From Deltaproteobacteria bacterium (lineage in GTDB: Bacteria > Myxococcota > JACPTQ01): 58,521 nucleotides of DNA. The stretch lies in assembly GCA_016192705.1 (NCBI GenBank), contig JACPTQ010000006.1, positions 1 through 58,521 on the forward strand. The letters run 5' to 3'. The translations under genes were made by a program, and so were the position numbers. Below, in pieces: positions 44,680 to 54,266 of the stretch; positions within the stretch are counted from its first letter, which is position 1, and every line of letters starts with the position of its first letter. The notes below the pieces were generated by a model. It did not search any database, was not told the origin of the DNA, and saw nothing but the letters and a program-made list of their open reading frames with translations.

Positions 44680-45243
44680 TCACCCGTCAAGATCGATAAC
44701 AGAAAGGGCGGCTTCGACCCGCTCGGCCCACGTCGCCCGCGCGTTGACCGCGAGAACGGCCCGCGCCTTTTGGCGAACGATGGAAACAAACGCCGTCTCG
44801 TCGCGTTTTGACACTTGAGCGCGCCAAACCTTGCCGCCCGCAAGCCTAATTCTAAGCCGACGGCCCGCCGCAACCCCAGGCGCCTGGCCGACTTCGAACG
44901 ACACGATGTCGTCCCACTGAAACTCTTTGACACCGAAAAGCGCGCGCAAGCGAATCGAATCGCCGAACTCAATCCAAAACGCATTCCCGCGTACCTGGAA
45001 CAAGAAAACCGGAATGCCGACTACAACATACGCAATGCTGCCCCCAATCGCCGCCCGCGTGAAGAAATTGTCCGCGTAAAGGTAAAGAAAGAGGGTGCCG
45101 CCGGCCAACAACGGGAGAAAGATCCCGGAAAGAAGTCGACCGATCGCCTGGTTGTAGTTCGTGATTCGCACCGAAGCCACGCTCCGCTTAATAGCACTCG
45201 CTGCACGCGCGGAATAGATCTGTAGTACAACTTCGTTCGTCAT
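44680..45243 (-). CDS. PH-like membrane protein, unknown
   Basis: 187 residues from ATG 45243. Two membrane helices (SGIFLPLLAGGTLFLYLYA and GGSIAYVVVGIPVFLF) are followed by a soluble beta domain (FWIEFGDSIRLRALFGVKEF, WDDIVSFEVGQAPGV, LRIRLAGGKVWRAQV) that looks like a bacterial PH domain. Upstream in-frame codons to 45501 lie in the coding region of the divergent ClpP-like gene and are ignored. No ribosome site is obvious. It shares a 22-nt divergent promoter gap with the ClpP-like gene. Confidence 0.65.
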   Translation of the reverse strand: MTNEVVLQIYSARAASAIKRSVASVRITNYNQAIGRLLSGIFLPLLAGGTLFLYLYADNFFTRAAIGGSIAYVVVGIPVFLFQVRGNAFWIEFGDSIRLRALFGVKEFQWDDIVSFEVGQAPGVAAGRRLRIRLAGGKVWRAQVSKRDETAFVSIVRQKARAVLAVNARATWAERVEAALSVIDLDG

Positions 45244-45265
45244 ATTGAGAACAAAGGAGTTTCCG

Positions 45266-46663
45266 ATGAAAAGGTGTGGACGTTTTCTATCGATGGCGGC
45301 TTCGGGCGCGGTGATCGCGCTCGTAGGTCCAACCGCTGGTTTCGCGCAAGAATCGACCGGAAGCGGTGCCAAAGGTGTAAGTGGAATGACCACAGGCGTT
45401 GGCTCGACCGGAAAGGGGACGACCGACCCACTCGCCGACTTGCGCAAAGAACAAGGGCGTCTCGCGCTTGAGGGCGCCATCAACGAGCTCAAGCAGCGCA
45501 CGCAGCTTGCACCGCTCGCGGCCGAAAAAGCGCGGCTCGAGCTCGAGGCCGCGATCGCACGGTTGAAGCTCGAAGTTCGACTCGCGGCGATTCAAACTGA
45601 AATCGAAGAGTTGACACGCAAGGGGACGCTCCTTCAGCGTCGCGCCCTCGCGCAAGACCTTGAACGCAAAGCGCTTCTCGACACCGAGCTCGCCGAAACG
45701 CGCATCAAGTTCGAACGCGCCAAACTCGCGAACGATCTCGCGATGCAGCTCGCTGCGGGTAAGGCACGCGAAACGATGCAGCGCCAGCAAGAGATGCAGT
45801 TGCACCTCGCCGAGTTGAACTTCAAAAAGGCGCAGCTCGACCACCGCCTCGCGAAGCTCAACACCGAAATTAGCCTGCGCGAAAGGCGCGACGTCTGGAA
45901 AAACCGCGTGAACGCCGACATCAACTACACAAACGAGCCGTTCAAAGACGGCACGCTCACCATCAGCGACCGCCGCATCGCGCTAAACGGCCCGATCGGC
46001 ATGGACACCGCCGATCACATCGCCGACCGCATCGATTATTTCAACAACCAAAACCGCGAGCACCCGATCTTCATCGTTATCGACCGCTCGCCGGGCGGCT
46101 CCGTCATGGCCGGCTTCAAAATCTTGAAAGCAATGCACGGCAGCGTCGCCCCCGTTTACGTTGTCGTCAAATCGTTCGCCGCAAGCATGGCCGCCGGCAT
46201 CACAACGCTCGCGAAACGCTCGTTTGCGTACCCGAACGCCATCATTTTGCACCACCAAGTTCTGTCGATGGCCTGGGGAAATCTCACTGTCCAGAAGGAA
46301 CAGCTCCGCGACCTCGAGGAGTGGTGGCGCCGCCTCGCGAAGCCCGTCGCGAAAAAAATGGGCATCGGCCTCGATGACTTTATCAAGGAGATGTACAAAC
46401 ATCGCTCAACCGGCGACTGGATCGAGTGGGGCGACCGCGCGCGCAAACTCAAGTGGGTCGACGACCTCGTCGAGACGATTCGCGAGGAGTCGTACGACAA
46501 AAACCCCGACACGCTCCCCGTCGTGCTCCCCCCGCGTCGCCACCCGTTCTTCGCCGAGCGCGTCGACACCAACGGCCGCCGCTACGTGGAGCTGCCGCGC
46601 CTCGACCCCGTCGACGGCTACTACCTCTTCAACCCCGACAACTACTACCGTCTCGCGCGGTAA
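45266..46663 (+). CDS. Exported ClpP-like serine protease with N-terminal coiled coil
   Basis: 465 residues from ATG 45266, chosen for AAAGGAG 7 nt upstream. Signal peptide ends AGFAQE. Residues ~55-215 are Glu/Lys/Leu/Ala-rich and strongly coiled-coil (KARLELEAAIARLKLEVRLA and onward). The C-terminal ~220 residues match ClpP: IDRSPGGSVMAGFKILKAM, the nucleophile in FAASMAAG (Ser307), base in IILHHQ (His330) and acid in STGDWIEWGDR (Asp384). Cytosolic ClpP is ~200 aa, lacks a signal peptide and needs a AAA+ unfoldase. This one is exported and has its own coiled coil, so it probably works without ClpX. Divergent from the PH-like membrane gene. Confidence 0.85.
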   Translation: MKRCGRFLSMAASGAVIALVGPTAGFAQESTGSGAKGVSGMTTGVGSTGKGTTDPLADLRKEQGRLALEGAINELKQRTQLAPLAAEKARLELEAAIARLKLEVRLAAIQTEIEELTRKGTLLQRRALAQDLERKALLDTELAETRIKFERAKLANDLAMQLAAGKARETMQRQQEMQLHLAELNFKKAQLDHRLAKLNTEISLRERRDVWKNRVNADINYTNEPFKDGTLTISDRRIALNGPIGMDTADHIADRIDYFNNQNREHPIFIVIDRSPGGSVMAGFKILKAMHGSVAPVYVVVKSFAASMAAGITTLAKRSFAYPNAIILHHQVLSMAWGNLTVQKEQLRDLEEWWRRLAKPVAKKMGIGLDDFIKEMYKHRSTGDWIEWGDRARKLKWVDDLVETIREESYDKNPDTLPVVLPPRRHPFFAERVDTNGRRYVELPRLDPVDGYYLFNPDNYYRLAR

Positions 46664-46790
46664 AGCTTCGCCTCGACCGCGAACCGCCTGCGGGCGATAT
46701 CATCCTTTGGCGCCACCCCATTTAGCGTCGCCCTTGCGTTTTTCGTCGCTTCCGTGCTAGACACTCCCTTTCTCGTGGTGTTTCGCAACA

Positions 46791-46818
46791 TGCGGGCCAC
46801 AAAGCCCGCATTTTTTTT
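46791..46818 (+). terminator. Rho-independent terminator between the ClpP-like gene and rimP
   Basis: TGCGGGC (46791-46797), loop CACAAA, GCCCGCA (46804-46810), then eight T (46811-46818). It lies 128 nt after the ClpP-like stop and 36 nt before the rimP ATG. A weak promoter (TTGCGT at ~46734, TAGACA at ~46758) upstream of it would make the terminator an attenuator for the rimP-nusA operon; otherwise it just ends the ClpP-like transcript. Confidence 0.8.
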
Positions 46819-46853
46819 GCGCGAAAGGCGATGGGGAATCGGAAAAACCGTTG

Positions 46854-47348
46854 ATGCGTATCGGCCAAATTCAGAATCGCGACGTCGTACTGGCGGTCGA
46901 GGGGATCGCGCGCCCAGTGCTCACGGGGCTCGGGCTCTCCCTTGTTTCGTGCGAGTTCCAGCGCGAGGCGACCGGCTGGGTGCTTCGGCTTTACATCGAA
47001 GGGCTCGGAGGCGCGCCAGTTTCAGTCGAAGACTGCACGCGTGGAAGCCGCGAGGTCGGGGCGTTGCTTGATGCCGCCGCAATTCCAGAGCTCGACGCGG
47101 CCCGTTATTCCCTCGAAGTTTCGAGCCCGGGAATCGAACGACCGCTTACGGAATCAGAGGATTTCGTGCGATTTCGTGGGCAGCGCGCGCGCGTGCGCCT
47201 CGCCAAACCGCAGGACGGCAGCCGAAATTTCGTCGGGCGGCTCCGCGGAATTGAGGATGACGCAATCGTTTTGGAGTGCGATGGGAGCCGCGTTGTGGCG
47301 CTCCCGGTGAAAAACGTGGCGCGGGCTTGTTTAGCGCCGGAAGGTTAA
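46854..47348 (+). CDS. rimP: Ribosome maturation factor RimP
   Basis: 164 residues from ATG 46854 (a TTG at 46851 is also in frame). Two-domain SM-like/alpha-beta RimP pattern: VRPVLTGLG-type ARPVLTGLGLSLVSCEFQRE, VSVEDCTRGSREVGALLDA, YSLEVSSPGIERPLTES and the C-terminal FVGRLRGIEDDAIVLECDG. It assists late maturation of the 30S subunit. First gene of the classical rimP-nusA-infB operon. Preceded by the terminator at 46791. Confidence 0.95.
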   Translation: MRIGQIQNRDVVLAVEGIARPVLTGLGLSLVSCEFQREATGWVLRLYIEGLGGAPVSVEDCTRGSREVGALLDAAAIPELDAARYSLEVSSPGIERPLTESEDFVRFRGQRARVRLAKPQDGSRNFVGRLRGIEDDAIVLECDGSRVVALPVKNVARACLAPEG

Positions 47349-47357
47349 AGGGAAGTG

Positions 47358-48833
47358 ATGAGGGCTATGGCAACCAAAAAACAACAACCGCAACAGCAGA
47401 CCGAGGCGGCGCCGAATCTCAATTACCTGATTGATACGTTCCACCGTGAACGCGGTGTCGACAAAACCGTGCTGGTCGACGCGCTGATTCAGGCGATCTT
47501 GACGGCGGCGCGGCGAAAGTTCGGGCCGGAACACGAGCTCGAGGCGCAGTTCAATGAGGACACGGGCGAAGTCGAAGTGTTCGAGTGCAAGGTCGTCGTC
47601 GAGACCGTCACCAATCCGATTAAGGAGATCCTTGTCACCGAAGCGCAAGCCGATGACCCCGAGATCCAGCTGGGCGACACCCAGGGGAAGAAGCTTGAGG
47701 GGGTTGGGTTTGGGCGAATCGACGCGCAAACCGCGAAACAAGTGCTGATTCAACGCGTGCGCGAGGCGGAGCGCGCGATGATTTACAACGAATACAAAGA
47801 CCGCAAGGGCGAAATCATCACGGGAATCGCGCGGCGGTTCGAACGCGGGAATATCATCGTCGAGATTGGGCGCGCCGAGGCGATTTTGCCGGTGCGCGAG
47901 CAGGTTCCGCGTGAGTCGTATCGGCTCGGCGACCGCGTCCAGGCGTATGTCAAAGAGATCGAGCGGAACCCGAAGGGGCCGCAGATCGTTTTGTCGCGGA
48001 CGCACGTGGGGCTCCTGCAGAAGCTGTTTGAGCAGGAAGTCCCAGAGATTTACGAGGCAATCGTGAAAATCGAGGCGGCCGCACGCGAGCCGGGAGGACG
48101 GTCGAAAATTGCGGTGTCGTCGCGCGATTCGGATGTCGATCCGGTCGGAGCGTGCGTCGGAATGAAGGGGTCGCGCGTACAGGCGGTCGTTCAGGAGCTT
48201 CGGGGCGAAAAGATCGACATCGTGCCGTTTTCGATCGATCCGGCGCGATTCGTGTGTGACGCGCTTCTGCCCGCGAAGGTCGCACGCGTGATTATCGATG
48301 AGGGAAAACACGCGATGGAGATCATCGTGCCCGACGATCAACTGTCGCTCGCCATCGGGCGGAAGGGGCAAAACGTGCGGCTTGCGTCGCAACTTTCTGG
48401 TTGGCACCTCGACATCATCGCGGAATCGAAGATGAGAGAGCTCACCGAGCGCCAGTGCCGGCTCTTCACGCTCCTCGATGGAATCTCGATGACGATGGCG
48501 GAACAGCTGTACAAGTTCGGTTACACGTCGATTCAGGAGATCGCGGACGGCGAGGCGAATGAGGTTTCGTTGATTTTGGGGCGAGGGACGAAGTTCGCCG
48601 CCGACGTGCAGGAGCGCGCGCGGGAGATGGTGAAGAACGGGATTCCCGAGCTGCCGCCGGAGCCGGTTGCGGAAGACGAAGAGAAGAAAAATGCAACCAC
48701 AGAGGCACAGAGCGCGGCACAGAGATCTGAGGGAGAGGAAATAGGGGGTAAGAAAGAAGAAGCGGTAGCGGTTGCGGAAGCCGGGACCGTGACGGAAGCG
48801 GATGCGGGAACCGCGGAGAAGGCACCGGAGTGA
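47358..48833 (+). CDS. nusA: Transcription termination/antitermination factor NusA with repeat-encoded C-terminal tail
   Basis: 491 residues from ATG 47358 (GGGAAG upstream; a GTG precedes in frame and an ATG at 47367 is also possible). N-terminal RNAP-binding domain, S1 domain ([20 protein letters not shown]) and KH domains ([40 protein letters not shown]), then one C-terminal helical AR-type repeat ([20 protein letters not shown]). The last ~50 residues after [11 protein letters not shown] are low-complexity ([33 protein letters not shown]) and come from a repeat insertion at 48698-48809. NusA acts in pausing, termination and rRNA antitermination. Confidence 0.96.
   Translation: MRAMATKKQQPQQQTEAAPNLNYLIDTFHRERGVDKTVLVDALIQAILTAARRKFGPEHELEAQFNEDTGEVEVFECKVVVETVTNPIKEILVTEAQADDPEIQLGDTQGKKLEGVGFGRIDAQTAKQVLIQRVREAERAMIYNEYKDRKGEIITGIARRFERGNIIVEIGRAEAILPVREQVPRESYRLGDRVQAYVKEIERNPKGPQIVLSRTHVGLLQKLFEQEVPEIYEAIVKIEAAAREPGGRSKIAVSSRDSDVDPVGACVGMKGSRVQAVVQELRGEKIDIVPFSIDPARFVCDALLPAKVARVIIDEGKHAMEIIVPDDQLSLAIGRKGQNVRLASQLSGWHLDIIAESKMRELTERQCRLFTLLDGISMTMAEQLYKFGYTSIQEIADGEANEVSLILGRGTKFAADVQERAREMVKNGIPELPPEPVAEDEEKKNATTEAQSAAQRSEGEEIGGKKEEAVAVAEAGTVTEADAGTAEKAPE
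48698..48809 (+). repeat. Composite CACAGAG + (GCGGNN)n repeat in the nusA 3' end
   Basis: CACAGAG occurs at 48698-48704, 48706-48712 and 48718-48724, then a purine-rich spacer (GAGGGAGAGGAAATAGGGGG and more), then hexamers GCGGNN at 48762, 48768, 48774, 48798 and 48804 in one register. The block keeps the reading frame to the nusA stop. Same two-part design as the adaptor-gene repeat (602-731). Confidence 0.75.
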
Positions 48834-48840
48834 GTCGTGC

Positions 48841-49095
48841 GTGGAGTCGGTGCGAACATGCGTGGGGTGCGGCACCAAGCGGAGTCGGGACGCGTTCGTC
48901 CGGCTGGTCGCGCGGACGGATGGAGACGTTGTGATTGACCGTCGTCGCCGCGAATCGGGTCGGGGCGCCAATTTGTGCGCGAATCCGGCGTGCCTGCGGG
49001 CCTGGCTCAAGAAAAAGGGGTCGCTCATGCGCGCGTTCAAGCGCGAGGTGCACCCGGTCAATGTTGCAGAAATAGAAAAGGGGTTGTCGTCGTGA
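48841..49095 (+). CDS. ylxR: YlxR family RNA-binding protein (DUF448)
   Basis: 84 residues from GTG 48841. Family hallmarks: [55 protein letters not shown], with Cys-x-x-Cys and a second Cys pair. The small protein sits between nusA and infB in very many bacteria and binds RNA. Its TGA stop shares one base with the infB ATG (TGATG), so infB is probably translated by coupling. Confidence 0.9.
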   Translation: MESVRTCVGCGTKRSRDAFVRLVARTDGDVVIDRRRRESGRGANLCANPACLRAWLKKKGSLMRAFKREVHPVNVAEIEKGLSS

Positions 49096-51725
49096 TGAAT
49101 GAAACCTATCGGTCCATGGGGCTTGGAAACCGCGGCGCGGGCGATGCGAACGCGATGCCGCCCGCTGTCAGACGGCGTGTTTACGAGGTCGCAAAAGAAG
49201 TCGGCCTGTCGAACGTTGAACTCGTCCAGCGGATGAAGGGGCTTGGGATCAACATCCAAAACCACATGAGCATCGTTGAACCGGACGACGTGCTGAGGGT
49301 CAAGCGCGAACTCGAGACATCGCGACACGAAAAAATGGTCGAGCGGCGGGTGAGCAAGACGGTCATTCGATGGCGCGCAAAGAAGACGCCGGAGCAAGAG
49401 GCGGAGGAAAAGGCGCGCGTGGCGGCCGAAGAAGCTGCGCGTGAGGCTGAAGCGGCGCGGGCGGCCGAAGCGATTGCGAAGGCAGCGGCGGAAGCGGCGG
49501 CGCGACTGGCCGCGTCCGAGGCGGCTGCGAGCGCCGCCTATTCGGCACGACCGGCGAGCGCTGGAGCCGGGGCGCACAAAGAGACGACGCTTTCTGCGAG
49601 CGCGACCGTCGAAACGTCGCCGGCAATTTCCGCGGTGTTGGGCTTAACACAAGCGGAAGGCGCGGCGGCTCGCGATGCGGCCGCTCATGGCCAATCGCCC
49701 GTATCGCACGGCGAGGCCGTCGCAACCGATGGCAGCGCGTCGCCTGGCCCCGAGTCTGGTGACTTGGTTTGGCGACGTGAAGAGGCGGCGAAGGCTCCCG
49801 AAAAGGCGGGGGCGACACCGTTTGGCGGTCCGGCTGGGGCAATCAAAAAGAAGGAGCAGCCGAGCCGACAGCAGCTTTACGAAATGCGAGAGCGGATGTT
49901 CCGGCAGCAGCGCGCGAAGAAAAAATTGCCGCGCAAAGCCGCGAAGCAGACCGAGATCACGACGCCCAAAGCGTCGAAACGCGTCATCAAGATGGCCGAG
50001 AACATCACGGTTGCGGAGCTTGCGGCTGGGCTGGGCCTGAAGGCGTCGGAAATCATCAAAAAGCTGTTTGCGTCTGGCGTCATGGCGACGCTGAATCAGT
50101 CGCTCGATGCCGACACGGCGACGCTCATCGCGAACGACTTCGGGTATGAGGTTCAGAAGAAGGTGTTCGAAGAGGGGACGTTGCTTGGCGCCGACGAAGA
50201 AGTCAGCGCCGAGGCGCTGGTCGCGCGACCGCCGGTTGTGACGGTGATGGGCCACGTCGATCACGGCAAGACATCGCTTTTGGACGCGATTCGGAAGACG
50301 CGCGTCGCGGAGGGCGAGGCCGGAGGAATCACGCAGCACATTGGGGCTTACCGCGTGCCGGTGGGTGAGCGCGTGGTGACGTTCCTCGATACGCCGGGTC
50401 ACGAGGCGTTTACGGCGATGCGCGCGCGCGGGGCGAAGGTCACGGACATCGTCATCTTGGTGGTCGCCGCCGACGACGGCGTGATGCCTCAAACCGAAGA
50501 GGCGATTCACCATGCGCGCGAGGCAAAAGTGCCCATCATCGTGGCGCTCAACAAGATCGATAAGCCGGAAGCCGCGCCAGATCGCGTGAAACAGGAGCTC
50601 GCGAAGTTCCAGTTGGTTTCTGAAGATTGGGGTGGCGACACGCTGTTCGTTCCCGTTTCGGCGCGACAGAAAAAGGGCATCGACGAGCTGCTCGACGCGG
50701 TGTTGCTGCAGGCTGAGGTGCTCGATTTGAAGGCGAATCCGGATCGCGCGGCGATCGGTTCGGTCGTCGAAGCAAAACTCGAAAAGGGGCGCGGACCGCT
50801 CGCGACGATCCTTATCAAAGAGGGGACGCTCAAACTCGGCGACGTTTTGGTGTCGGGCGTGCATATGGGTAAAGTGCGCGCGCTGACGAACGACCGCGGC
50901 GAATCGATTCTCCAGGCGGGTCCCGGCGAACCGGCGGAAGTTCTTGGGTTGTCGGGCGTGCCGTCGTCCGGCGATTCGGTAAACGTCGTCGCGGACGAGA
51001 AGGCGGCGCGGCAGCTCGTGGATCACCGGCTCCAAAAATCCCGCGAAACGGACCGCTCAAAAACGGCGACATCGACGCTCGACGATTTGTATCGTCAGGT
51101 CGAGATGGGCGAGGTCAAAGAACTCAAGATCGTTATCAAGGCCGACGTTCACGGCTCGGTGGAGGCGTTGACCGACGCCCTGTCAAAGCTGTCGACGGAA
51201 AAGGTCAAAGTTCAGGTCATCCACGGTGGCGTCGGTGGAATCACCGAAACCGACGTCATGTTGGCGGCGGCGTCGCGCGGCCTCGTGGTTGGGTTCGGGG
51301 TCAGGCCCGAAGCGAAGGCGAATCAGCTTGCGGAGCGCGAGCGCGTTGAGATTCGGTTGTACAACATCATCTACGACGCAACGCAGGAGATTCGAAAGGC
51401 GATGGAAGGGCTCCTCGCGCCAACGTTCAAAGAAAAGGTGCTCGGGCGCGTCGAGGTGCGGCAGATTTTCCACACGAAGGCGGGAACCATCGCGGGCAGT
51501 TCTGTGACCGACGGGAAGATCACACGAAGCGCGCAGATTCGGCTGCTTCGCGACAACGTTGTCGTCCATACGGGGCGCATCGGATCGCTGCGACGGTTCA
51601 AGGACGATGTTCGCGAGGTGCAGCATGGGTATGAATGCGGCATTGTGCTCGATGGATATTCCGATCTGAAACCGGGCGACATCATCGAAGCGTTTGAACT
51701 GGAAGCGGTTGCGGCGACGCTGTAG
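49095..51725 (+). CDS. infB: Translation initiation factor IF-2
   Basis: 876 residues from ATG 49095. N-terminal IF2-N-like helices ([20 protein letters not shown]-type [19 protein letters not shown]), a long Ala/Glu/Arg low-complexity linker (~105-250), IF2-N ([20 protein letters not shown]), then the G domain: GHVDHGKT (386-393), [12 protein letters not shown]. Domains II-IV complete the C-terminus ([37 protein letters not shown]). GTP-dependent loading of initiator tRNA on the 30S subunit. The linker is longer than in E. coli but of the usual kind. Confidence 0.97.
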   Translation: MNETYRSMGLGNRGAGDANAMPPAVRRRVYEVAKEVGLSNVELVQRMKGLGINIQNHMSIVEPDDVLRVKRELETSRHEKMVERRVSKTVIRWRAKKTPEQEAEEKARVAAEEAAREAEAARAAEAIAKAAAEAAARLAASEAAASAAYSARPASAGAGAHKETTLSASATVETSPAISAVLGLTQAEGAAARDAAAHGQSPVSHGEAVATDGSASPGPESGDLVWRREEAAKAPEKAGATPFGGPAGAIKKKEQPSRQQLYEMRERMFRQQRAKKKLPRKAAKQTEITTPKASKRVIKMAENITVAELAAGLGLKASEIIKKLFASGVMATLNQSLDADTATLIANDFGYEVQKKVFEEGTLLGADEEVSAEALVARPPVVTVMGHVDHGKTSLLDAIRKTRVAEGEAGGITQHIGAYRVPVGERVVTFLDTPGHEAFTAMRARGAKVTDIVILVVAADDGVMPQTEEAIHHAREAKVPIIVALNKIDKPEAAPDRVKQELAKFQLVSEDWGGDTLFVPVSARQKKGIDELLDAVLLQAEVLDLKANPDRAAIGSVVEAKLEKGRGPLATILIKEGTLKLGDVLVSGVHMGKVRALTNDRGESILQAGPGEPAEVLGLSGVPSSGDSVNVVADEKAARQLVDHRLQKSRETDRSKTATSTLDDLYRQVEMGEVKELKIVIKADVHGSVEALTDALSKLSTEKVKVQVIHGGVGGITETDVMLAAASRGLVVGFGVRPEAKANQLAERERVEIRLYNIIYDATQEIRKAMEGLLAPTFKEKVLGRVEVRQIFHTKAGTIAGSSVTDGKITRSAQIRLLRDNVVVHTGRIGSLRRFKDDVREVQHGYECGIVLDGYSDLKPGDIIEAFELEAVAATL

Positions 51726-51747
51726 TTGCGAGTGAAATCAGCACGCG

Positions 51748-52074
51748 ATGTTCGTCGGCATCTGTAGACTTTCGCTCATCATTCCTGAGAACGCTACGCT
51801 CAAAGGGAAACGGAGCGTCGTGCGGCGACTCATCGACCGAACGCGCACGAAATTTAACGTCGCTGTCGCCGAGGTCGGCGCCAACGATGACCCGCGACAG
51901 GGAGTCATTGGATTCGCCGTCATCGGGAACGAGTCTGGATTTGTGGATGAAATGATGGCGACGATCGTTTCGTTTATCGAAGGGATGGGGCTCGCGTTTA
52001 TCGGGCGACGGGAAACGGAAGTTACGACGTACGGCGATGAGCTGTACGATGGCGTGAGGTACAAGGGGCGCTGA
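51748..52074 (+). CDS. ylxP: YlxP/DUF503 family protein
   Basis: 108 residues: MFVGICRLSLIIPENATLKG, KRSVVRRLIDRTRTKFNVAV, AEVGANDDPRQGVIGFAVIG. This is the DUF503 family, found next to infB and rbfA in many bacteria; a role in translation or ribosome assembly is inferred from position. Two nt separate it from rbfA. Confidence 0.9.
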   Translation: MFVGICRLSLIIPENATLKGKRSVVRRLIDRTRTKFNVAVAEVGANDDPRQGVIGFAVIGNESGFVDEMMATIVSFIEGMGLAFIGRRETEVTTYGDELYDGVRYKGR

Positions 52075-52076
52075 CG

Positions 52077-52430
52077 GTGAGGGATCGGCCCAAACGAGTC
52101 GGCGACGAGGTGCGCGCCGTTGTGTCAGAGATGCTGACGCGCGGCGAAATCAAAGATCCGCGGATCGGCTTTGTGACGTTGACGGAAGTTGTTATGTCGC
52201 CCGACTTGCGACGCGCGACGATTTACTTCAGTCTCGTGGGCGACGCGAAGGCGCAGTCGGACGCGGAAACGGGGCTCAACAGCGCGGCCGGGTTCATTCG
52301 ACGCGAGATTGGCGCGCGCATCCGGCTCCGAAGCCGACCGGAAATTGTTTTTCGATTCGACGGGTCTTTCGAACACAGCGAGAAGATTTCGCGCCTGCTC
52401 AAAGACCTTGAGGAGCCCCACCATGATTGA
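52077..52430 (+). CDS. rbfA: Ribosome-binding factor A
   Basis: 117 residues from GTG 52077. KH-like fold: RPKRVGDEVRAVVSEMLTRG, KDPRIGFVTLTEVVMSPDLR, ATIYFSLVGDAKAQSD, ARIRLRSRPEIVFRFDGSFE. It helps 16S 5' end processing and cold-shock ribosome assembly. It overlaps the next gene by 8 nt. Confidence 0.95.
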   Translation: MRDRPKRVGDEVRAVVSEMLTRGEIKDPRIGFVTLTEVVMSPDLRRATIYFSLVGDAKAQSDAETGLNSAAGFIRREIGARIRLRSRPEIVFRFDGSFEHSEKISRLLKDLEEPHHD

Positions 52431-53391
52431 TGTTCGAGCGGTCACAAAGATCCTGCGGGAGGGCTCGCGCTTCCTTTGCACGATGCACAAGGGTCCCGAT
52501 GGCGACGGGATTGGGAGCGCCATGGCGCTTGCGGCGGCTGTGCGTGCGATGGGGAAAACGGCTGTGGTCTATTCGGAAGATGGTGTTCCGCGGATGTACC
52601 ATTTTTTGCGCGGCGCAGACCGCGTGGTGCGGGAGGTTTCCAGCGCCGACAGGTGGGATGCAACGTTCGTTTTTGATTGCGGTGATCTCACGCGCATGGG
52701 GAGCCACTTTCCGCCAAAAGAGCGCGCGGGCGTTCTCGTGAATTTCGATCACCACGTCACCAACACGCGGTTTGGCGATTTGAATGTTATCGACGACCAC
52801 GCAGCGGCGGTTGGCGAGATGGTTTACCACGTCGTAAACGCGCTCGGGGTGACGCTGGACCGCGAAATGGCCGAAGCGATGTACGTTTCAATTACGAGCG
52901 ACACCGGATCGTTCAAGTACTCGAACACGCGCCCAGAGACGATGCGCGTCGCGGCGGACTGCCTCGCCGCGGGCGCCGACCCGTGGCTGTGCGCACAGCG
53001 TGTTTTCGATGATCAGCCGCTCGCGAAGTTGCGCCTCACAGCGCTCGTGCTGCCGACGCTCGAGCTTCACGCCGATGGCAAGATCGCGAGCCTCGTGATT
53101 TCGTCAGAAATGTTTGCCGCGAGTGGGGCCGATCAAGAGCTGACCGAAGGACTCGTCAATTACGCGCGTTCCGTTGAGGGTGTCGAAGCGGCGGTTTTGG
53201 TTCGCGAAACGCCGACGCCCGGTACCTGCAAAGTTTCCCTCCGCTCGCGCGGCACCGTCGATGTCGCGGCGACGTCGCTCGTTTTCGGCGGAGGTGGACA
53301 TCGCGCGGCGGCCGGCGCAACGGTCAAGGGTTCGCTCGTGGATATCAAGAATCGTGTCGTGGCCGCGCTGATTTCACAGATTCGCGCGTGA
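52423..53391 (+). CDS. nrnA: DHH-family phosphoesterase (NrnA-type oligoribonuclease/pAp phosphatase)
   Basis: 322 residues from ATG 52423, with GAGGAG 8 nt upstream. Motifs: MHKGPDGDGIGSAMAL (the metal-binding PDGD), FVFDCGDLTRMG, VNFDHHVTN (DHH), SITSDTGSFKYSNT and C-terminal VFGGGGHRAAAGA (DHHA1). NrnA degrades nano-RNA and pAp. Standard position between rbfA and truB. Overlaps truB by 4 nt (GTGA). Confidence 0.9.
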   Translation: MIDVRAVTKILREGSRFLCTMHKGPDGDGIGSAMALAAAVRAMGKTAVVYSEDGVPRMYHFLRGADRVVREVSSADRWDATFVFDCGDLTRMGSHFPPKERAGVLVNFDHHVTNTRFGDLNVIDDHAAAVGEMVYHVVNALGVTLDREMAEAMYVSITSDTGSFKYSNTRPETMRVAADCLAAGADPWLCAQRVFDDQPLAKLRLTALVLPTLELHADGKIASLVISSEMFAASGADQELTEGLVNYARSVEGVEAAVLVRETPTPGTCKVSLRSRGTVDVAATSLVFGGGGHRAAAGATVKGSLVDIKNRVVAALISQIRA

Positions 53392-54266
53392 CCGCGTTCG
53401 CGCTCATCGACAAACCCCGCGGGATAACGTCGTTCGACGCCGCCCTGCGCGTGCGGCGCGTTGTTCGCGAGAAGCGCGTCGGGCACACTGGAACGCTCGA
53501 CCCGATGGCGACGGGCCTGCTCATCATCGCAATCGGCGAAGCCACGAAGCTCATCCCCCTCTTCGAAAACGACGATAAGACCTACGATGCGGAACTTCTT
53601 CTCGGCGTCACAACCGACACCGGCGACGCCGACGGTCGCGTCACGGCCGAATCGCTTGTTCCGGCGCTCACCGCTGCGCGACTCGACGAGATCCGCGCGG
53701 CATTTTCAGGCGACATCCTCCAAACGCCGCCGATGTATTCCGCGCTCAAGAAAGATGGAAAACGCCTTTACGAGCTTGCGCGCGCCGGGAAAGTCGTCGA
53801 ACGCCGAGCGCGACCGGTGACCGTCCACGAGCTTTCCATCACCGCGCAGGGCGAACGCCGCCTCGGCCTCCACGCGCGCGTCAGCAAAGGAACTTACATT
53901 CGCGCCCTCGCGACCGATATCGGCGACGCGCTTGGTTGTGGCGCGCACCTCACATCGCTTCGCCGACTCGCCGCTGGATTCGTGTCGCTTACCGACGCGC
54001 AACCCCTCGACGCCTTCGAATCCGCACCGCGCCTCTTTCCGCCGATTGCACTTGCCGAACGGTACGCCACCCTGCGTTTAGACGCGCACCAGGTCGACGA
54101 AATCCGACACGGCCGGACGATCCGTTGCGCCGGCATCGCCACAAATCCGTGTAACTCCAGGGGCTCGCCCCTTGTCGTCATCGACCCCCACAACAACGTC
54201 ATCGGCCTCGCGAACATGACGCCCCATAACGAGCTTCAACCGCGTCGCCTCCTCAACCTGAAATGA
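53388..54266 (+). CDS. truB: tRNA pseudouridine(55) synthase
   Basis: 292 residues from GTG 53388. LIDKPRGITSFDAALRVRRV, then the catalytic Asp in VGHTGTLDPMATGLL (Asp38), TYDAELLLGVTTDTGDADG, PPMYSALKKDGKRLYELAR and GTYIRALATDIGDALGCGAH. It makes pseudouridine 55 in the T loop of tRNAs and acts as an RNA chaperone. The C-terminal PUA-like part is present (VDEIRHGRTIRCAG). Last gene of the translation operon; the usual rpsO-pnp does not follow. Confidence 0.95.
   Translation: MTAFALIDKPRGITSFDAALRVRRVVREKRVGHTGTLDPMATGLLIIAIGEATKLIPLFENDDKTYDAELLLGVTTDTGDADGRVTAESLVPALTAARLDEIRAAFSGDILQTPPMYSALKKDGKRLYELARAGKVVERRARPVTVHELSITAQGERRLGLHARVSKGTYIRALATDIGDALGCGAHLTSLRRLAAGFVSLTDAQPLDAFESAPRLFPPIALAERYATLRLDAHQVDEIRHGRTIRCAGIATNPCNSRGSPLVVIDPHNNVIGLANMTPHNELQPRRLLNLK

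Noticed and set aside
47331-49577. 748-codon minus-strand ORF opposite nusA and ylxR/infB start
   Set aside because: It is antisense to well-supported genes; GC-rich codon use leaves few stops on the other strand and the translation has an Arg/His/Leu-rich shadow composition.
49644-51035. 463-codon minus-strand ORF opposite infB
   Set aside because: Antisense shadow of infB; no ribosome site and Arg-rich composition.
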